From Mucilaginibacter sabulilitoris (GTDB lineage: Bacteria > Bacteroidota > Bacteroidia > Sphingobacteriales > Sphingobacteriaceae), in NCBI RefSeq assembly GCF_034262375.1, contig NZ_CP139558.1:4836001-4900000 (forward strand): a stretch of DNA of 64,000 nt. Direction: 5' to 3'. The position numbers were made by a program, and so were the translations under genes. Below are positions 41,929 through 51,300 of the stretch, piece by piece. Each line of letters opens with the position of its first letter. Within the stretch, counting starts at the first letter, position 1. The notes below the pieces were generated by a model. It did not search any database and was not told where the DNA came from. It saw nothing but the letters and a program-made list of their open reading frames with translations.

Positions 41929-44571
41929 TCAATCATTTTCAATGGTTAAATATTGTATGCCTGTATCTGCATCTGTATATGCCCTGATCTTGCCAGTATA
42001 AGTTGCGCCTCCTATGGCTCTATCGGGTAGGCTTGTAAAATGAATATCACCGGCCACTATTTCAAGAGCTATATTTGTGTCAGCATTGGATGCCTCTAAC
42101 ACCATCGCAGAATTGACACCATCGCCAGACGATACATTTGGAACAACATTTCTAAAAATACCTGTGGCTTTTAGGTTGGGAAACACACCGCTTATAACAT
42201 TATCCCCAATAAGTACCTGATTGATATTGCCGCCGCCATGATCCAGGTTCATAGCCATCTGGTTTTGAAGGATACTAAACCCGCCTTCAATAACATGGGT
42301 ACTGGGGTTTTCAACACCACCAATAGTGCCAGACTTGGCGGTTATATCTCCTGATATTTCAGCATCTGTAGCATACATCTTTCCATTATCCAGCACTTTA
42401 AACTCGTCTCCGGGGCCTGATGCAAACCGTATGGAATCGGCTCCGGCATCAGTTACACCAGATATTCTCGCGTTAACAACCCCATCAGACCCTACCTGTA
42501 TAACTTTACTTGCAATCCCTCCGCGTATGGTTAAAAATCCCGGGTTCGTCACATCCCAATCAATGCCACTATCAGCATCACCCATATTAAACTGCCCTGT
42601 GGTGAGGTTGATGTAATTTTGTCCGGTAATATCCTGTATTAGGCCCGATGTAATTTGATCGCCTACGATAGTGGTTACGCCTTTGGTTGATTGAAAAGTT
42701 CGGTAACCATCGGTGTTTACCTCGTAAAGGATACCTAAATTGAACGCGAAGTAACCCGGGATGTCATTCACACCCACCCCAGTTTCGGATATCTCCCATG
42801 TGCCGGTAATCGCAACCTTACTACATTTGGCATACACATAATAGTATTTGGCAGGATCAAGACCGGTCCAACTGTTAAGGCCCAGCGTCCAGATATATCC
42901 TAACCCCTCAATCTTATATATGTAATGTATGAGTTGCCCCCCTGATATTTTAAAATCATTTGGGTTACCCAATAAGTTAGGCGAGATAACCACATCATTC
43001 AGATTCATATTTTGAGAATCATACCCAAACGTGGCCATCCCTGCAACCAGGCTATCAGTGCCTGTGAATAATGAACCATCAGGATTAAAGATGCGTGTTT
43101 GCAGTTTCTTCAGGTTAAGAGCATTCAGCCGGGCCCGCTCAATGTTAGTACGATTAACGACTTTTATTTCGTGCTGGTTGTCGATGGTATCAGATACAAC
43201 ACGCTCGGTAGTAGTATAGGGGATGAAATTGGCAATTGTAGCTGTGATCTTTGTATTAGGCGTAATGATATCAGGGAAATTAACCGGATATGAGACACTG
43301 GTAACCCGGATCATGGCATCAATGCCCAGAGCGTCATCCACTACCCTGATCTGATCGCCAGGCTCCAACATGATCCCGTTAAATTTGGCATACAACGGAT
43401 CCAGCTCGAGGTTATACAATACCCTCGGCACGCTATTTTCATCCAGCCAGGTTTGCGTAGCTGCCTGCAGTTTGTCTTCAGCCGCTTGTACAGCTTCATC
43501 TGGTAGGTACATATCAAATAAAGTGTACGTATCCCCCACAACGGCCTGTATCTCGGCACTGGGCAGGTTATTCCCGGCCGCATCGGTTGCTACCTTTAAC
43601 TTTATTACCTTACTGGTATTATCATAAGTGACAATCTCAAACTCCTGCCCCTGTAACTGTCCTGAGGTAAAGGATACCTTAGGAGTGTCAGGGGAAAAGT
43701 ATGTGTTGAGATTGAATGTTAGTCCACTATCAGTTATGGTAAAAGTCGCAGCATCCGGATCAAAGGCACTTACAGCGGATACATTTCCGGCAATAGTTGG
43801 ATATATGTCCTCATTAACATAGTCGCCTTCTTTAACACGGTACAGGTCGGTGTTTTTATCCAGGTAATACCCATCAAACATTAATTCAGTGGCTCCATCC
43901 CTGTAGTTTTTAGGCAGGTTGCGAGAACTACCATACCCAAAAGCCCGGGTCACTATATTTTCATCGTTCTGATATTGGTAGCCCAATGAGTAAAGCCCTT
44001 TACCCCGGCCATACTGAAAGACCAGTGTTGTGACGTTACCTGCCTGCTTAACGAAATTGATTTCCTTGCCTGTCCCACTGAGATACCATTCACATGAAAA
44101 TGCCTCAGCTATGGCATCCAAAGCGGTCCTGCAATCATGCTTATCAAACTCAACTGTTTTTAACCCCAGATCATCGCATATACCTACCGACCATCCCGAA
44201 TCAATTTCGTTGATATTGGATACGACAAGTAAGCACAATTCTGATAAATCTCCGTAGAATGAAAAGGTTTTATTATTTAAATGTTTGAATTTCTTATCGT
44301 ATAACCTGTATAGATCTGATTCAAAAGTTATGTTATAAGTGTATTTCAGGCCCGAAACATCGCCCGTCACTTGTGGGCTGGGAATGGTATTAACAGTGTA
44401 CTTTCTACCCCGGTATAAAATGTATGCTCCGATTGGGCAATAAAGTGTGCCAGGCAATTCAATCTGTGATGGTATCTCATCCTCTGCCATCAGAGCACGA
44501 TTGACCAACAGATCATCATACACCGGTAGTTGGGAAATTACCTCATCGTTGAAATATATGGGGGTGTACAT
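41929..44571 (-). CDS. Tail tip/tail-associated protein (prophage tail hub type)
   Basis: The 880-residue protein starts YTPIYFNDEVISQLPVYDDLLVNRAL. The first 400 residues resemble the tail-hub (gp27-like/endopeptidase-tail) fold (FQYGRGKGLYSLGYQYQNDENIVTR), and a long beta-rich C-terminal part has repeats such as GDITAKSGTIGG. It is the longest tail gene after the tape measure and lies between the SGNH tail protein and the lysis genes, so it probably forms the tip that contacts the host. No peptidase motif is clear. Confidence 0.75.
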   Translation of the reverse strand: MYTPIYFNDEVISQLPVYDDLLVNRALMAEDEIPSQIELPGTLYCPIGAYILYRGRKYTVNTIPSPQVTGDVSGLKYTYNITFESDLYRLYDKKFKHLNNKTFSFYGDLSELCLLVVSNINEIDSGWSVGICDDLGLKTVEFDKHDCRTALDAIAEAFSCEWYLSGTGKEINFVKQAGNVTTLVFQYGRGKGLYSLGYQYQNDENIVTRAFGYGSSRNLPKNYRDGATELMFDGYYLDKNTDLYRVKEGDYVNEDIYPTIAGNVSAVSAFDPDAATFTITDSGLTFNLNTYFSPDTPKVSFTSGQLQGQEFEIVTYDNTSKVIKLKVATDAAGNNLPSAEIQAVVGDTYTLFDMYLPDEAVQAAEDKLQAATQTWLDENSVPRVLYNLELDPLYAKFNGIMLEPGDQIRVVDDALGIDAMIRVTSVSYPVNFPDIITPNTKITATIANFIPYTTTERVVSDTIDNQHEIKVVNRTNIERARLNALNLKKLQTRIFNPDGSLFTGTDSLVAGMATFGYDSQNMNLNDVVISPNLLGNPNDFKISGGQLIHYIYKIEGLGYIWTLGLNSWTGLDPAKYYYVYAKCSKVAITGTWEISETGVGVNDIPGYFAFNLGILYEVNTDGYRTFQSTKGVTTIVGDQITSGLIQDITGQNYINLTTGQFNMGDADSGIDWDVTNPGFLTIRGGIASKVIQVGSDGVVNARISGVTDAGADSIRFASGPGDEFKVLDNGKMYATDAEISGDITAKSGTIGGVENPSTHVIEGGFSILQNQMAMNLDHGGGNINQVLIGDNVISGVFPNLKATGIFRNVVPNVSSGDGVNSAMVLEASNADTNIALEIVAGDIHFTSLPDRAIGGATYTGKIRAYTDADTGIQYLTIEND

Positions 44572-46325
44572 TATTTTAACCTCGTTGCGTAAAGTTTAGC
44601 CATCTTAGTAGCGCCTGCGGGCGTTGTCGGGTGGATGCCGTCTACCGTATTGGTTGTGTTATTTAAAGGGTGAAAACCTAAATCAGAAATTTGATCGATA
44701 CACTCTATCGAATAATGTTGAAATATCGACTTGATCAAGTCGTTACGGTTTTTAAACTCGGTATAAATAGATGAGGTATAATCAGATGTCCCGGTATAAT
44801 AAGGCGTTATCCCTATTATTTTTGTTGTTGGGTTTGCAGTAATTAATTGTTTCAACAAGCCCTTATATGCGGAAGCGAAAGTAGGTAGCGATGGGTCTGT
44901 TGACGCCAATTCGCCTCCGGTGTATTCTGGGTCATCAATAGTTCCTAAACCTGTTCTGCCGTCATTTTGACCACCCATTATCAATATAACATCCGGATTA
45001 TAGTAATGAGCATCCAATGACCGGACATAAATGCTCATGCCTGGCCCTTGACCGGTAACATAACCACCAGCGCCATCGCTCACAACTTTTGGTACTATAG
45101 TAGAGCCGCCTAAGCCCATACGGGCATGCCCGCCGGTTCCTGCCTGCGTTTCAGTAATGCTCCATACCATACCGGTTAATCCAACCAAAATAGGCTGATA
45201 TACAGAATTGTTGGTTATGCTATCGCCAATCGTTACCAGCTTCATGCCATAATACTTCATGAAGCCCTGCACATAGGTTTTCAATGCGTAGTTAACTAAA
45301 TCAGCATCGGTAACAGCTTTTACCTTAGCATCATTTACAGACACCAAGTTTTTATTAATCGTTGGTGCGACATACGCAACCCACGGTTTGGCGGTGGTAC
45401 CATAATTGACCATTAGATTAGCGCCTGCATCGGTCGGCGTGTCGGTATCAATTGTAGGATGGCGATAGAGGCAATAAAACCAATAGGCGGTTGCTGGGAT
45501 GGCAATTGCAGATGCTGATTCAGTATTTATATTACCAAACGTTAATAATGTGTTACTTACATCGTAAAACGCCCATCGGTAAGCCGCTGTACCTAAATGT
45601 TGAAATCCGGTTAGCTTTATATTCCCTTTTATTGGGTCAACATGAAGTTTCATGGTTCTCGCATTTAAAGAAGTTGATGCGGCGGGGTAAACGGCAATTG
45701 CGCCAGTAGATGAAACAGAAGTGTCGTGTAAATAATCTGCCAAATTAAAAAGCTGATCGTTTGCATAAACAGTATCAGTCGTATATACAACCTTGTCAGT
45801 CCCTAAATACGCAACAAGCCTTTCACTCCATTTAGTAGAGGTACCGGGCACATCGGTTGAAATGGCTGCGGAATTTGCTACCCAATCTTTTCCAAGATAG
45901 TTTACCTGCTCCCCTAAACTGTATGTGCCTGCAACCCAAGGCACTATTTTATTATTATTGACCGGGAGTGTTATTTCCTGATATGAAGGGATCCAATAAG
46001 TGCCATTCCAAGTCCCTTTTGCATTAATGATCACGTTACCCAATGAGGGCGAAGGAATTACTATCCCAGTACCGGATACTCCATGAAGATTTGTATAAGT
46101 ACCGCTAGGTGAGCTGCCCACTCCGGTACCTATTAATTCAACGCTCTGATTAAGCAAAGGACCTATAGGCGCTGTATCTGTAGTCTTGAACGAACCTATG
46201 CTGTTACGGACAATATTATCCAATGGAAACTGGGCATCCTCCCCCCCCGCTGTCAAGCCCACTATTTTTGCACCTGTTAAGTTTGTAATAGGAGGTAAAT
46301 CATCAAACTTCTGTGTTTTGGCCAT
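44571..46325 (-). CDS. Tail protein with C-terminal SGNH/GDSL esterase domain
   Basis: The first 350 residues are phage-tail-like, starting TQKFDDLPPITNLTGAKIVGLT, with repeated beta strands and a WxxxTYSLGEQVNYLGKDWVAN carbohydrate-module-like segment. From about residue 358 an SGNH hydrolase follows: KLVTIGDSIT (Ser369), GGQND (Asn454) and DGIHP (Asp562, His565), with a conserved Gly block between. SGNH domains in phage tails usually remove acyl groups from surface polysaccharides. The stop of this gene and the start of the next overlap by one base. Confidence 0.82.
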   Translation of the reverse strand: MAKTQKFDDLPPITNLTGAKIVGLTAGGEDAQFPLDNIVRNSIGSFKTTDTAPIGPLLNQSVELIGTGVGSSPSGTYTNLHGVSGTGIVIPSPSLGNVIINAKGTWNGTYWIPSYQEITLPVNNNKIVPWVAGTYSLGEQVNYLGKDWVANSAAISTDVPGTSTKWSERLVAYLGTDKVVYTTDTVYANDQLFNLADYLHDTSVSSTGAIAVYPAASTSLNARTMKLHVDPIKGNIKLTGFQHLGTAAYRWAFYDVSNTLLTFGNINTESASAIAIPATAYWFYCLYRHPTIDTDTPTDAGANLMVNYGTTAKPWVAYVAPTINKNLVSVNDAKVKAVTDADLVNYALKTYVQGFMKYYGMKLVTIGDSITNNSVYQPILVGLTGMVWSITETQAGTGGHARMGLGGSTIVPKVVSDGAGGYVTGQGPGMSIYVRSLDAHYYNPDVILIMGGQNDGRTGLGTIDDPEYTGGELASTDPSLPTFASAYKGLLKQLITANPTTKIIGITPYYTGTSDYTSSIYTEFKNRNDLIKSIFQHYSIECIDQISDLGFHPLNNTTNTVDGIHPTTPAGATKMAKLYATRLK

Positions 46326-46843
46326 TATTTTATATAATTTTTATTGTCTTGTGTTAAAAAATACTTACCGTTATACCCTATGTAATAAGTCAAACCACCG
46401 CCACCACCATCATCCTTATAAGGAGCATCTTGTAATACTTCATCGAACTCCATTGATACCTGTGTTACAATCTGCCGATCGTCCAATGAGGTTAAACGGG
46501 TCCATTTAATAGTTCCAGGCTTCAGTCTTGCATTCACCTTGATATCCTGTTCGGTATCTTCAAAGGTTACGTAGTTCTGGTATATGATATCCTGTAGCGC
46601 CGACTTGCTGGCTTGGTAGTCCGATAGGTTATCAACCACCATCCATCCAGACATTGAAAATACGCGAGGTGCCAGCGTTGGGGTAGCATCAAGATCATAT
46701 TCAATAATTCCATCCTCCCAAACATGTGAGAAAACAGGATTGACATCATTAGGTGCCTCAAAGCTGCTGGTAGTTGATCTATCCCCGTTTAGTACGATAG
46801 CAACTCCTAAATACAGGTCATATCCGTTTATTCTATCTATCAT
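46325..46843 (-). CDS. Hypothetical phage tail protein
   Basis: The 172-residue beta-rich protein starts DRINGYDLYLGVAIVL and ends in a Gly run (DDGGGGGLTYYIGYNGKY) and a YIK tail. Order and size fit a distal-tail or tail-connector protein, but no family is recognised. It has its own promoter-like TAnnTTTG box (46865-46858) on the minus strand, just downstream of a terminator and of the pentamer array. It may therefore start a separate transcript for the tail-tip genes. Confidence 0.65.
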   Translation of the reverse strand: MIDRINGYDLYLGVAIVLNGDRSTTSSFEAPNDVNPVFSHVWEDGIIEYDLDATPTLAPRVFSMSGWMVVDNLSDYQASKSALQDIIYQNYVTFEDTEQDIKVNARLKPGTIKWTRLTSLDDRQIVTQVSMEFDEVLQDAPYKDDGGGGGLTYYIGYNGKYFLTQDNKNYIK

Positions 46844-46857
46844 ACCAGCGCTGTGAG

Positions 46858-46865
46858 CAAATTTA
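46858..46865 (-). promoter_or_regulatory. Minus-strand -7 box before the distal tail genes
   Basis: Read on the minus strand the bases give TAAATTTG, a perfect TAnnTTTG, ending 14 bases before the ATG at 46843. A TTGG lies 22 bases further upstream, slightly wider than the usual spacing. Confidence 0.4.
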
Positions 46866-46926
46866 CCGTTACCTTAAATGTGGATAGCCAACCCTATCTT
46901 ACCTTTAACGATTGGAAAGTAAATAA

Positions 46927-46957
46927 TAAAGGGGCTCCATATTTCTATGTGCCCCTT
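46927..46957 (-). terminator. Hairpin directly after the pentamer array
   Basis: AAAGGGGC and GCCCCTTT form a perfect 8-bp stem with an inner CATA/TATG pair. On the minus strand it is followed by TTTATTATTT, which fits an intrinsic terminator ending the transcript that contains the array. Confidence 0.6.
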
Positions 46958-47141
46958 TCCTTGCCTCGCCATATCTGGCCTTGCCATGCCAAACCATGCC
47001 CCACCTCACCGTGCCCGACCTGACCACACCAGACCATACCCAGCCTTGCCTCTGTCCCTGCCCTGTCTTGCCCAGCCGTACCTCACCAAGCCTCGCCAAA
47101 CCCCGACATGCCACACCGAGCCTTGCCTCTCCCCTGGCCTT
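46958..47141 (-). repeat. Degenerate pentanucleotide array, 36 units of YNNGG
   Basis: On the plus strand the bases fall into 19 five-base units (46958-47052), a two-base slip GT, 16 units (47055-47134), a two-base slip GG and one last unit (47137-47141). Position 2 of the unit is C in all 36 and position 1 is C in 33. Position 5 is a purine in all but three units, which lie at the slips. Positions 3 and 4 vary freely (CCTTG, CCATG, CCACA, CCGTA and so on). On the coding strand each unit reads YNNGG. A five-base period is incompatible with a protein code. The array starts eight bases after the stop of the next upstream phage gene and abuts a hairpin. Confidence 0.9.
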
Positions 47142-47148
47142 GAATTTA

Positions 47149-47628
47149 TTATTTTCTTCTTACACTATTAAACATTTGCCTCATTCCGCTTAATTTGACA
47201 GAAAGGTCGGATCCTCTGCGTTTAACTTCAGGAGTTAACTCATCCTGTCGAACAAATGTCATTATATTGGTTCCTAATTCTAAAGCTGCCCTTATTTGTT
47301 TTTTAGCCAAATCGAAAGCGTATTCCTGTTGCTGCCACGGGTGAAGGAAGTGATACCCTAACCCGCGAACGTTTGCCATGTAAAGTAGATCATTTGTTAA
47401 AAGATCTTCACGCAAAGTATCGACCATCCCCATATAATGAAATTGAACCTCCTGATGTGCTTTTAAAAATTCATCCGGGCCGCTGTAATCTGAGAAATCA
47501 ACAGATTTTATCTTTAACAACGACCTTAATATTTCGTGAGTTATAAGTTGTCCAGGTTGGTAATTTTCAATTAACCACTCCTTGATTCTAGCCCATTCAG
47601 GGCTATCTGTTTTTATTTTATCACTCAT
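47149..47628 (-). CDS. Hypothetical phage protein upstream of the array
   Basis: This 159-residue, mainly helical protein (SPEWARIKEWLIENYQPGQLITHEIL, then QYAFDLAKKQIRAALELG-like) may bind nucleic acid or another phage protein; no family is recognised. The start shares an ATGA with the stop of the upstream 189-residue gene. The pentamer array follows its stop by eight bases and would form its 3' untranslated region. Confidence 0.65.
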   Translation of the reverse strand: MSDKIKTDSPEWARIKEWLIENYQPGQLITHEILRSLLKIKSVDFSDYSGPDEFLKAHQEVQFHYMGMVDTLREDLLTNDLLYMANVRGLGYHFLHPWQQQEYAFDLAKKQIRAALELGTNIMTFVRQDELTPEVKRRGSDLSVKLSGMRQMFNSVRRK

Positions 47629-48194
47629 ATCTTTTCTACGCTAAACCTTCCATAACGTGGCCTGTAATCACAAAGACCAACATATAATCCCGCATTATTA
47701 ACAATCTGATCAACTTCTGATTCGTTTAGCTTTGCCTCATCAAGCATGACCTCAACTTCGATTTCCCATTCTTTGAAAATAGGCCTGGTTCGAATTGTCT
47801 TTGATGTACCAATCTTTACCGTACGCATATCTGAATATAACCCAGATTTGTAAAGATCAGAAGGAGACATCTTATGATGTTTAAAAACAAATTTGGCATC
47901 ATTAGGTATAAGTGCCGCCTGCTTCCATAAAGTGCCCATTTTAAACATTTTTGCGCTTGCCAAGAATGACGCATCCAGGTTTGCCGATGGGATGTAATAC
48001 CCAATCTCAGAGTCGTGGTACAAACTGGCTTCAAATTCAATCTCACTCATCAGAGCGTGATCATCATCTGTTTTGCTTCTCTTTTTAGTAACCTCTTTCA
48101 GCTTCTTAGTAAATGGGTTCAACGGATTTGCAGTTGCATCACTATGCATTAATAATGCAGACGTGCCTGTAATTTTGTAGTTTAAAAGTTTCAT
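47625..48194 (-). CDS. Conserved phage protein of unknown function
   Basis: From the ATG at 48194 the protein has 189 residues: KLLNYKITGTSALLMHSD, ANPLNPFTKKLKEVTKKRSKTDDD, then EIGYYIPSANLDASFLASAK, and at the end GLYVGLCDYRPRYGRFSV. I recall the combination LMH-x-D...NP...K-K-R-K-T-x-E-D and V-G-L-x-D-x-R-P-R-Y-G-R-F from a family found in many siphophages, always without known function. It resembles a small ferredoxin-like (RAMP-like) fold, which is speculation. The longer start at 48242 lacks this family character. Confidence 0.72.
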   Translation of the reverse strand: MKLLNYKITGTSALLMHSDATANPLNPFTKKLKEVTKKRSKTDDDHALMSEIEFEASLYHDSEIGYYIPSANLDASFLASAKMFKMGTLWKQAALIPNDAKFVFKHHKMSPSDLYKSGLYSDMRTVKIGTSKTIRTRPIFKEWEIEVEVMLDEAKLNESEVDQIVNNAGLYVGLCDYRPRYGRFSVEKI

Positions 48195-48386
48195 TGTGTT
48201 TTTTGTTAAACTAAAAAAGCCTTTAGCATTTCCCGGGTGCAATCGGTACTCTGCTAAAAGCTTTAAATTTCGTTATTGAATGCTAATCAAATTGCACCTC
48301 GTTAGCAGTTCGATAAAGGTAAAACAATTATTCTATATATTCTCATATTAGAACAAATTATTTTTAATTTATTTTTTGGGGTGATT

Positions 48387-51300
48387 TTATCCCAATCCTG
48401 CCCCTCTCATAGAGGTTCCTTTGGTGTTGTTTTCGATATTCTTGAGAGTGGTTGCTATACCATCGGTATTGTCGGCCCCACGTTTGGTATTTGCAGCTAT
48501 CTGAACCAACTGAGTTAGCTGATCCCGCCCCTGTAGAAAACAATTGGCATAACTTGCGGCCAGCGCCTTTATCTCATCCCTCACCTGCAATACACCCACT
48601 TGGGTGCCGGCTAATACTCCGTAAACCCTGGTTGCTGTATCTTCAGTCAATGCAGCAGCCACCTGTCCCCTGGCAGTTGATGTATCATCGCCGGGTTTGG
48701 TGGAAGGGAAATACTGAGAGCTAGCAGCCAAACCTGCGTTATAAGCTGCCGCATCCTGATCAAACTTAGCTTTCCACGTAGAAAAATCAAACTTTTCGAT
48801 GCTATTACCATTGGCCTTAGCGAATGCTGTCAACTCATCTGTGAACTCCTTAACATCTTTATCGAATATGGCCAGCTTTAAGGAGTTCTTTATAGCGTTA
48901 CCTATGAATTCATCGAATGACTTATCCATCGCAGCAATTCCATCCTCTCCCGCTTGGAAAGCGCTTGTTAAAGCGTCAGACAAACTGTTGGAAAGGTCTC
49001 TGAATGTGCCTTGTATTAAGTTAGCTGAAATAGCCTGGTTAATATCTGCAATTTGATTTGGGATATCAGCTATCTGGTTATTATAATCATCAATCTTACT
49101 CTGATCCTTTTTCTTTTTACTGGCCTCAGCATCGCGCATTTGGGTAAGCTTAGCCTGTTGAGCTTGTAAATTCTCAATCTGTGCTTCCTGGTCTGCATAA
49201 ATGTCATTCCCAGCCGCGTTAGCCACATCCCTATCCAGCTGCTTATAAGCTTGCCCTAATGCATTTAACTCGCGCTGATAGCCGTCAATTTTCTTTTGAA
49301 GATCTTTGTCCTTGTGGCTGAATAGAGATATGGCGGAGGTTAAAATATTCACTGCACCAGTAACAATTGAAACCGGATCTTTATCTTTAAGCCCTTTTGC
49401 CAGTTCGCCAGCACCTGAAAGTACGCCAGAAATACCTTTTAATGCGTCCTGTAATCCTTGGCCGCCAATCGATAGCTGATCGAAAATGTCACCCAACCCT
49501 GATAAACCTCTTGAAGCTGCTTCCGCTCCTGACGCTATTTTATTGTAAACTTCCGCCCTCGCTTTTTCTACCGCAACAGACGCAGCTCCATTCTTGCTTT
49601 TATCAGTAGCTTTATCAAACGCGTCCTTAGCTTGTTTGTATCGTTGGATAGATCTTGAAATTCCATTAAATACATTATCTCCTGATATTTGATCCTCCTT
49701 TGCGTTAATTTCGGCAATTCTATCAGAATAGAATTGAGCGGTTATTAATTTAGCTTTATATTGTTTCGTATAAATTGCCTTAGCTTCCTCTAAAGAATCG
49801 ATTGCTTTACCTCTGGTCATAGCATCGATGTTTTCAAGGAGTTTGTCATATCCTGCCTTTTCATCAGCGTTTTGAGCATTTAAATTACGCCTCCGCTCAT
49901 CACGCTGCAGTTTCAAATTATCAATCTGCTCTTTAGTAGCATCCTTACCCAGCGCGGCAACCTTCCGCTGATAATCAGCCTCAATGCCTAATAATGCCTG
50001 TGAAGTGGTTAAAGCTGATTGATAAGCATCGGCATACAGTTCGTCATTCTTTTTCTGAACCAACACTTTTTCATCCGCAATCTCTTTTTCAACCAGTTTT
50101 AATTGTAGTTGTGTAGCTCCAGTATCCACATCAGCGCCGCCTTTAGCCTTATCATCTCCGTTGATCAACGCGTTACGCTTGGCCTCCAATGATTGCAAGT
50201 ATGTCTTATCGGTATCTATAAGGCCTGCATAACGTTTCTTAGCTTCATCCTCGCCTACCTTAGTTTTATAGGCCTCAAAGTCATCATACAGCTTTTTCTG
50301 TTCATCCAGGGTAACCTTCAACTTAGCTGTGTCTTGTTTATCAGCAACAGCACGCAATTCGTTGTCCTGGGCCCTAACCAAACCACCGGCATCGACCCGC
50401 AACCCCTTCTTTTTATTGACAGGATCATTATTGAAGGCAATGGCCGCCTCCTTCATTTTAGCATATTTATCCTTCACTGATTCAACTTCCTGCTCATCTG
50501 CTGACAATTGTTTGTCGGTGCCACGTTTGGTAAGGGCATCGATATCTTTTTGCAGGTCATTACGTGATTTTAAAGCAGCTTTATATTGATTTTCGGCAGT
50601 AATTGCTTCTGTATCTTTACCGCCATTTGCAAGCTTTAATTCTTTCTTGAACGCCTTCAGCTGATCCAGATAGGTTTTATACTGAGCACTTGCAACATCA
50701 AGCGGCTTCATCAGTTCAGTAACACGTTTAATATCCGCCTTGATGCTATCAACCGTACGGGCAGTATCGGTATTATCAGTATCCTCCGTACCATCGCCTA
50801 CGATAGTTGCTTGCTGCTTAGTCCCTGGTTTCGGTTTATTTACAGCTTCATAGTAATCCAATACGGCCTTTTGAGCTTTGGTTAACTCTCCTCCTAATGC
50901 GCGTATTGCCTTTGCAGCCGCGTAAGCTTGTCCAGATAACTGAGTAACTCTATCCTTTGCTTTTTGCTTAGCCTCCGCATCGCTATCGCCTCCTGAAAAA
51001 GAATCAAAAAACCTATCAATTGCATTTTGTTGTAATTTTGCAGCTCTTTCGGCGGCGGCCTTTACTTGGGGTAAATATTTCTGTGCCTGATCAAATTGCT
51101 CGTTAGCTCCTTTTAAGGCAGACCGGTTCTGTAACTCCAACAAATCTCTTTGGGCCTTAGTTAATTCCTGAACTTTACCTCGGTTGATATCTATTGCGTT
51201 ACCGTAATTATCGAATTTATTTACAATGCCAGGCAAAAGGTCGCCTAACTGAGCTGTTACATCCCGAAGTTCGGCCTGCTCATCTTTATTCAACACCGTA

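Noticed and set aside
46958..47141. CRISPR array
   Set aside because: The unit is 5 bases with no constant repeat of 20 or more bases and no spacers; no cas genes are near.
46905..47171. Open reading frames on both strands across the pentamer array
   Set aside because: They exist only because the repeat contains few stop codons. Their products are low-complexity Gly/Arg/Trp or Pro/His/Cys mixtures, and the two-base phase slips break any amino-acid period.
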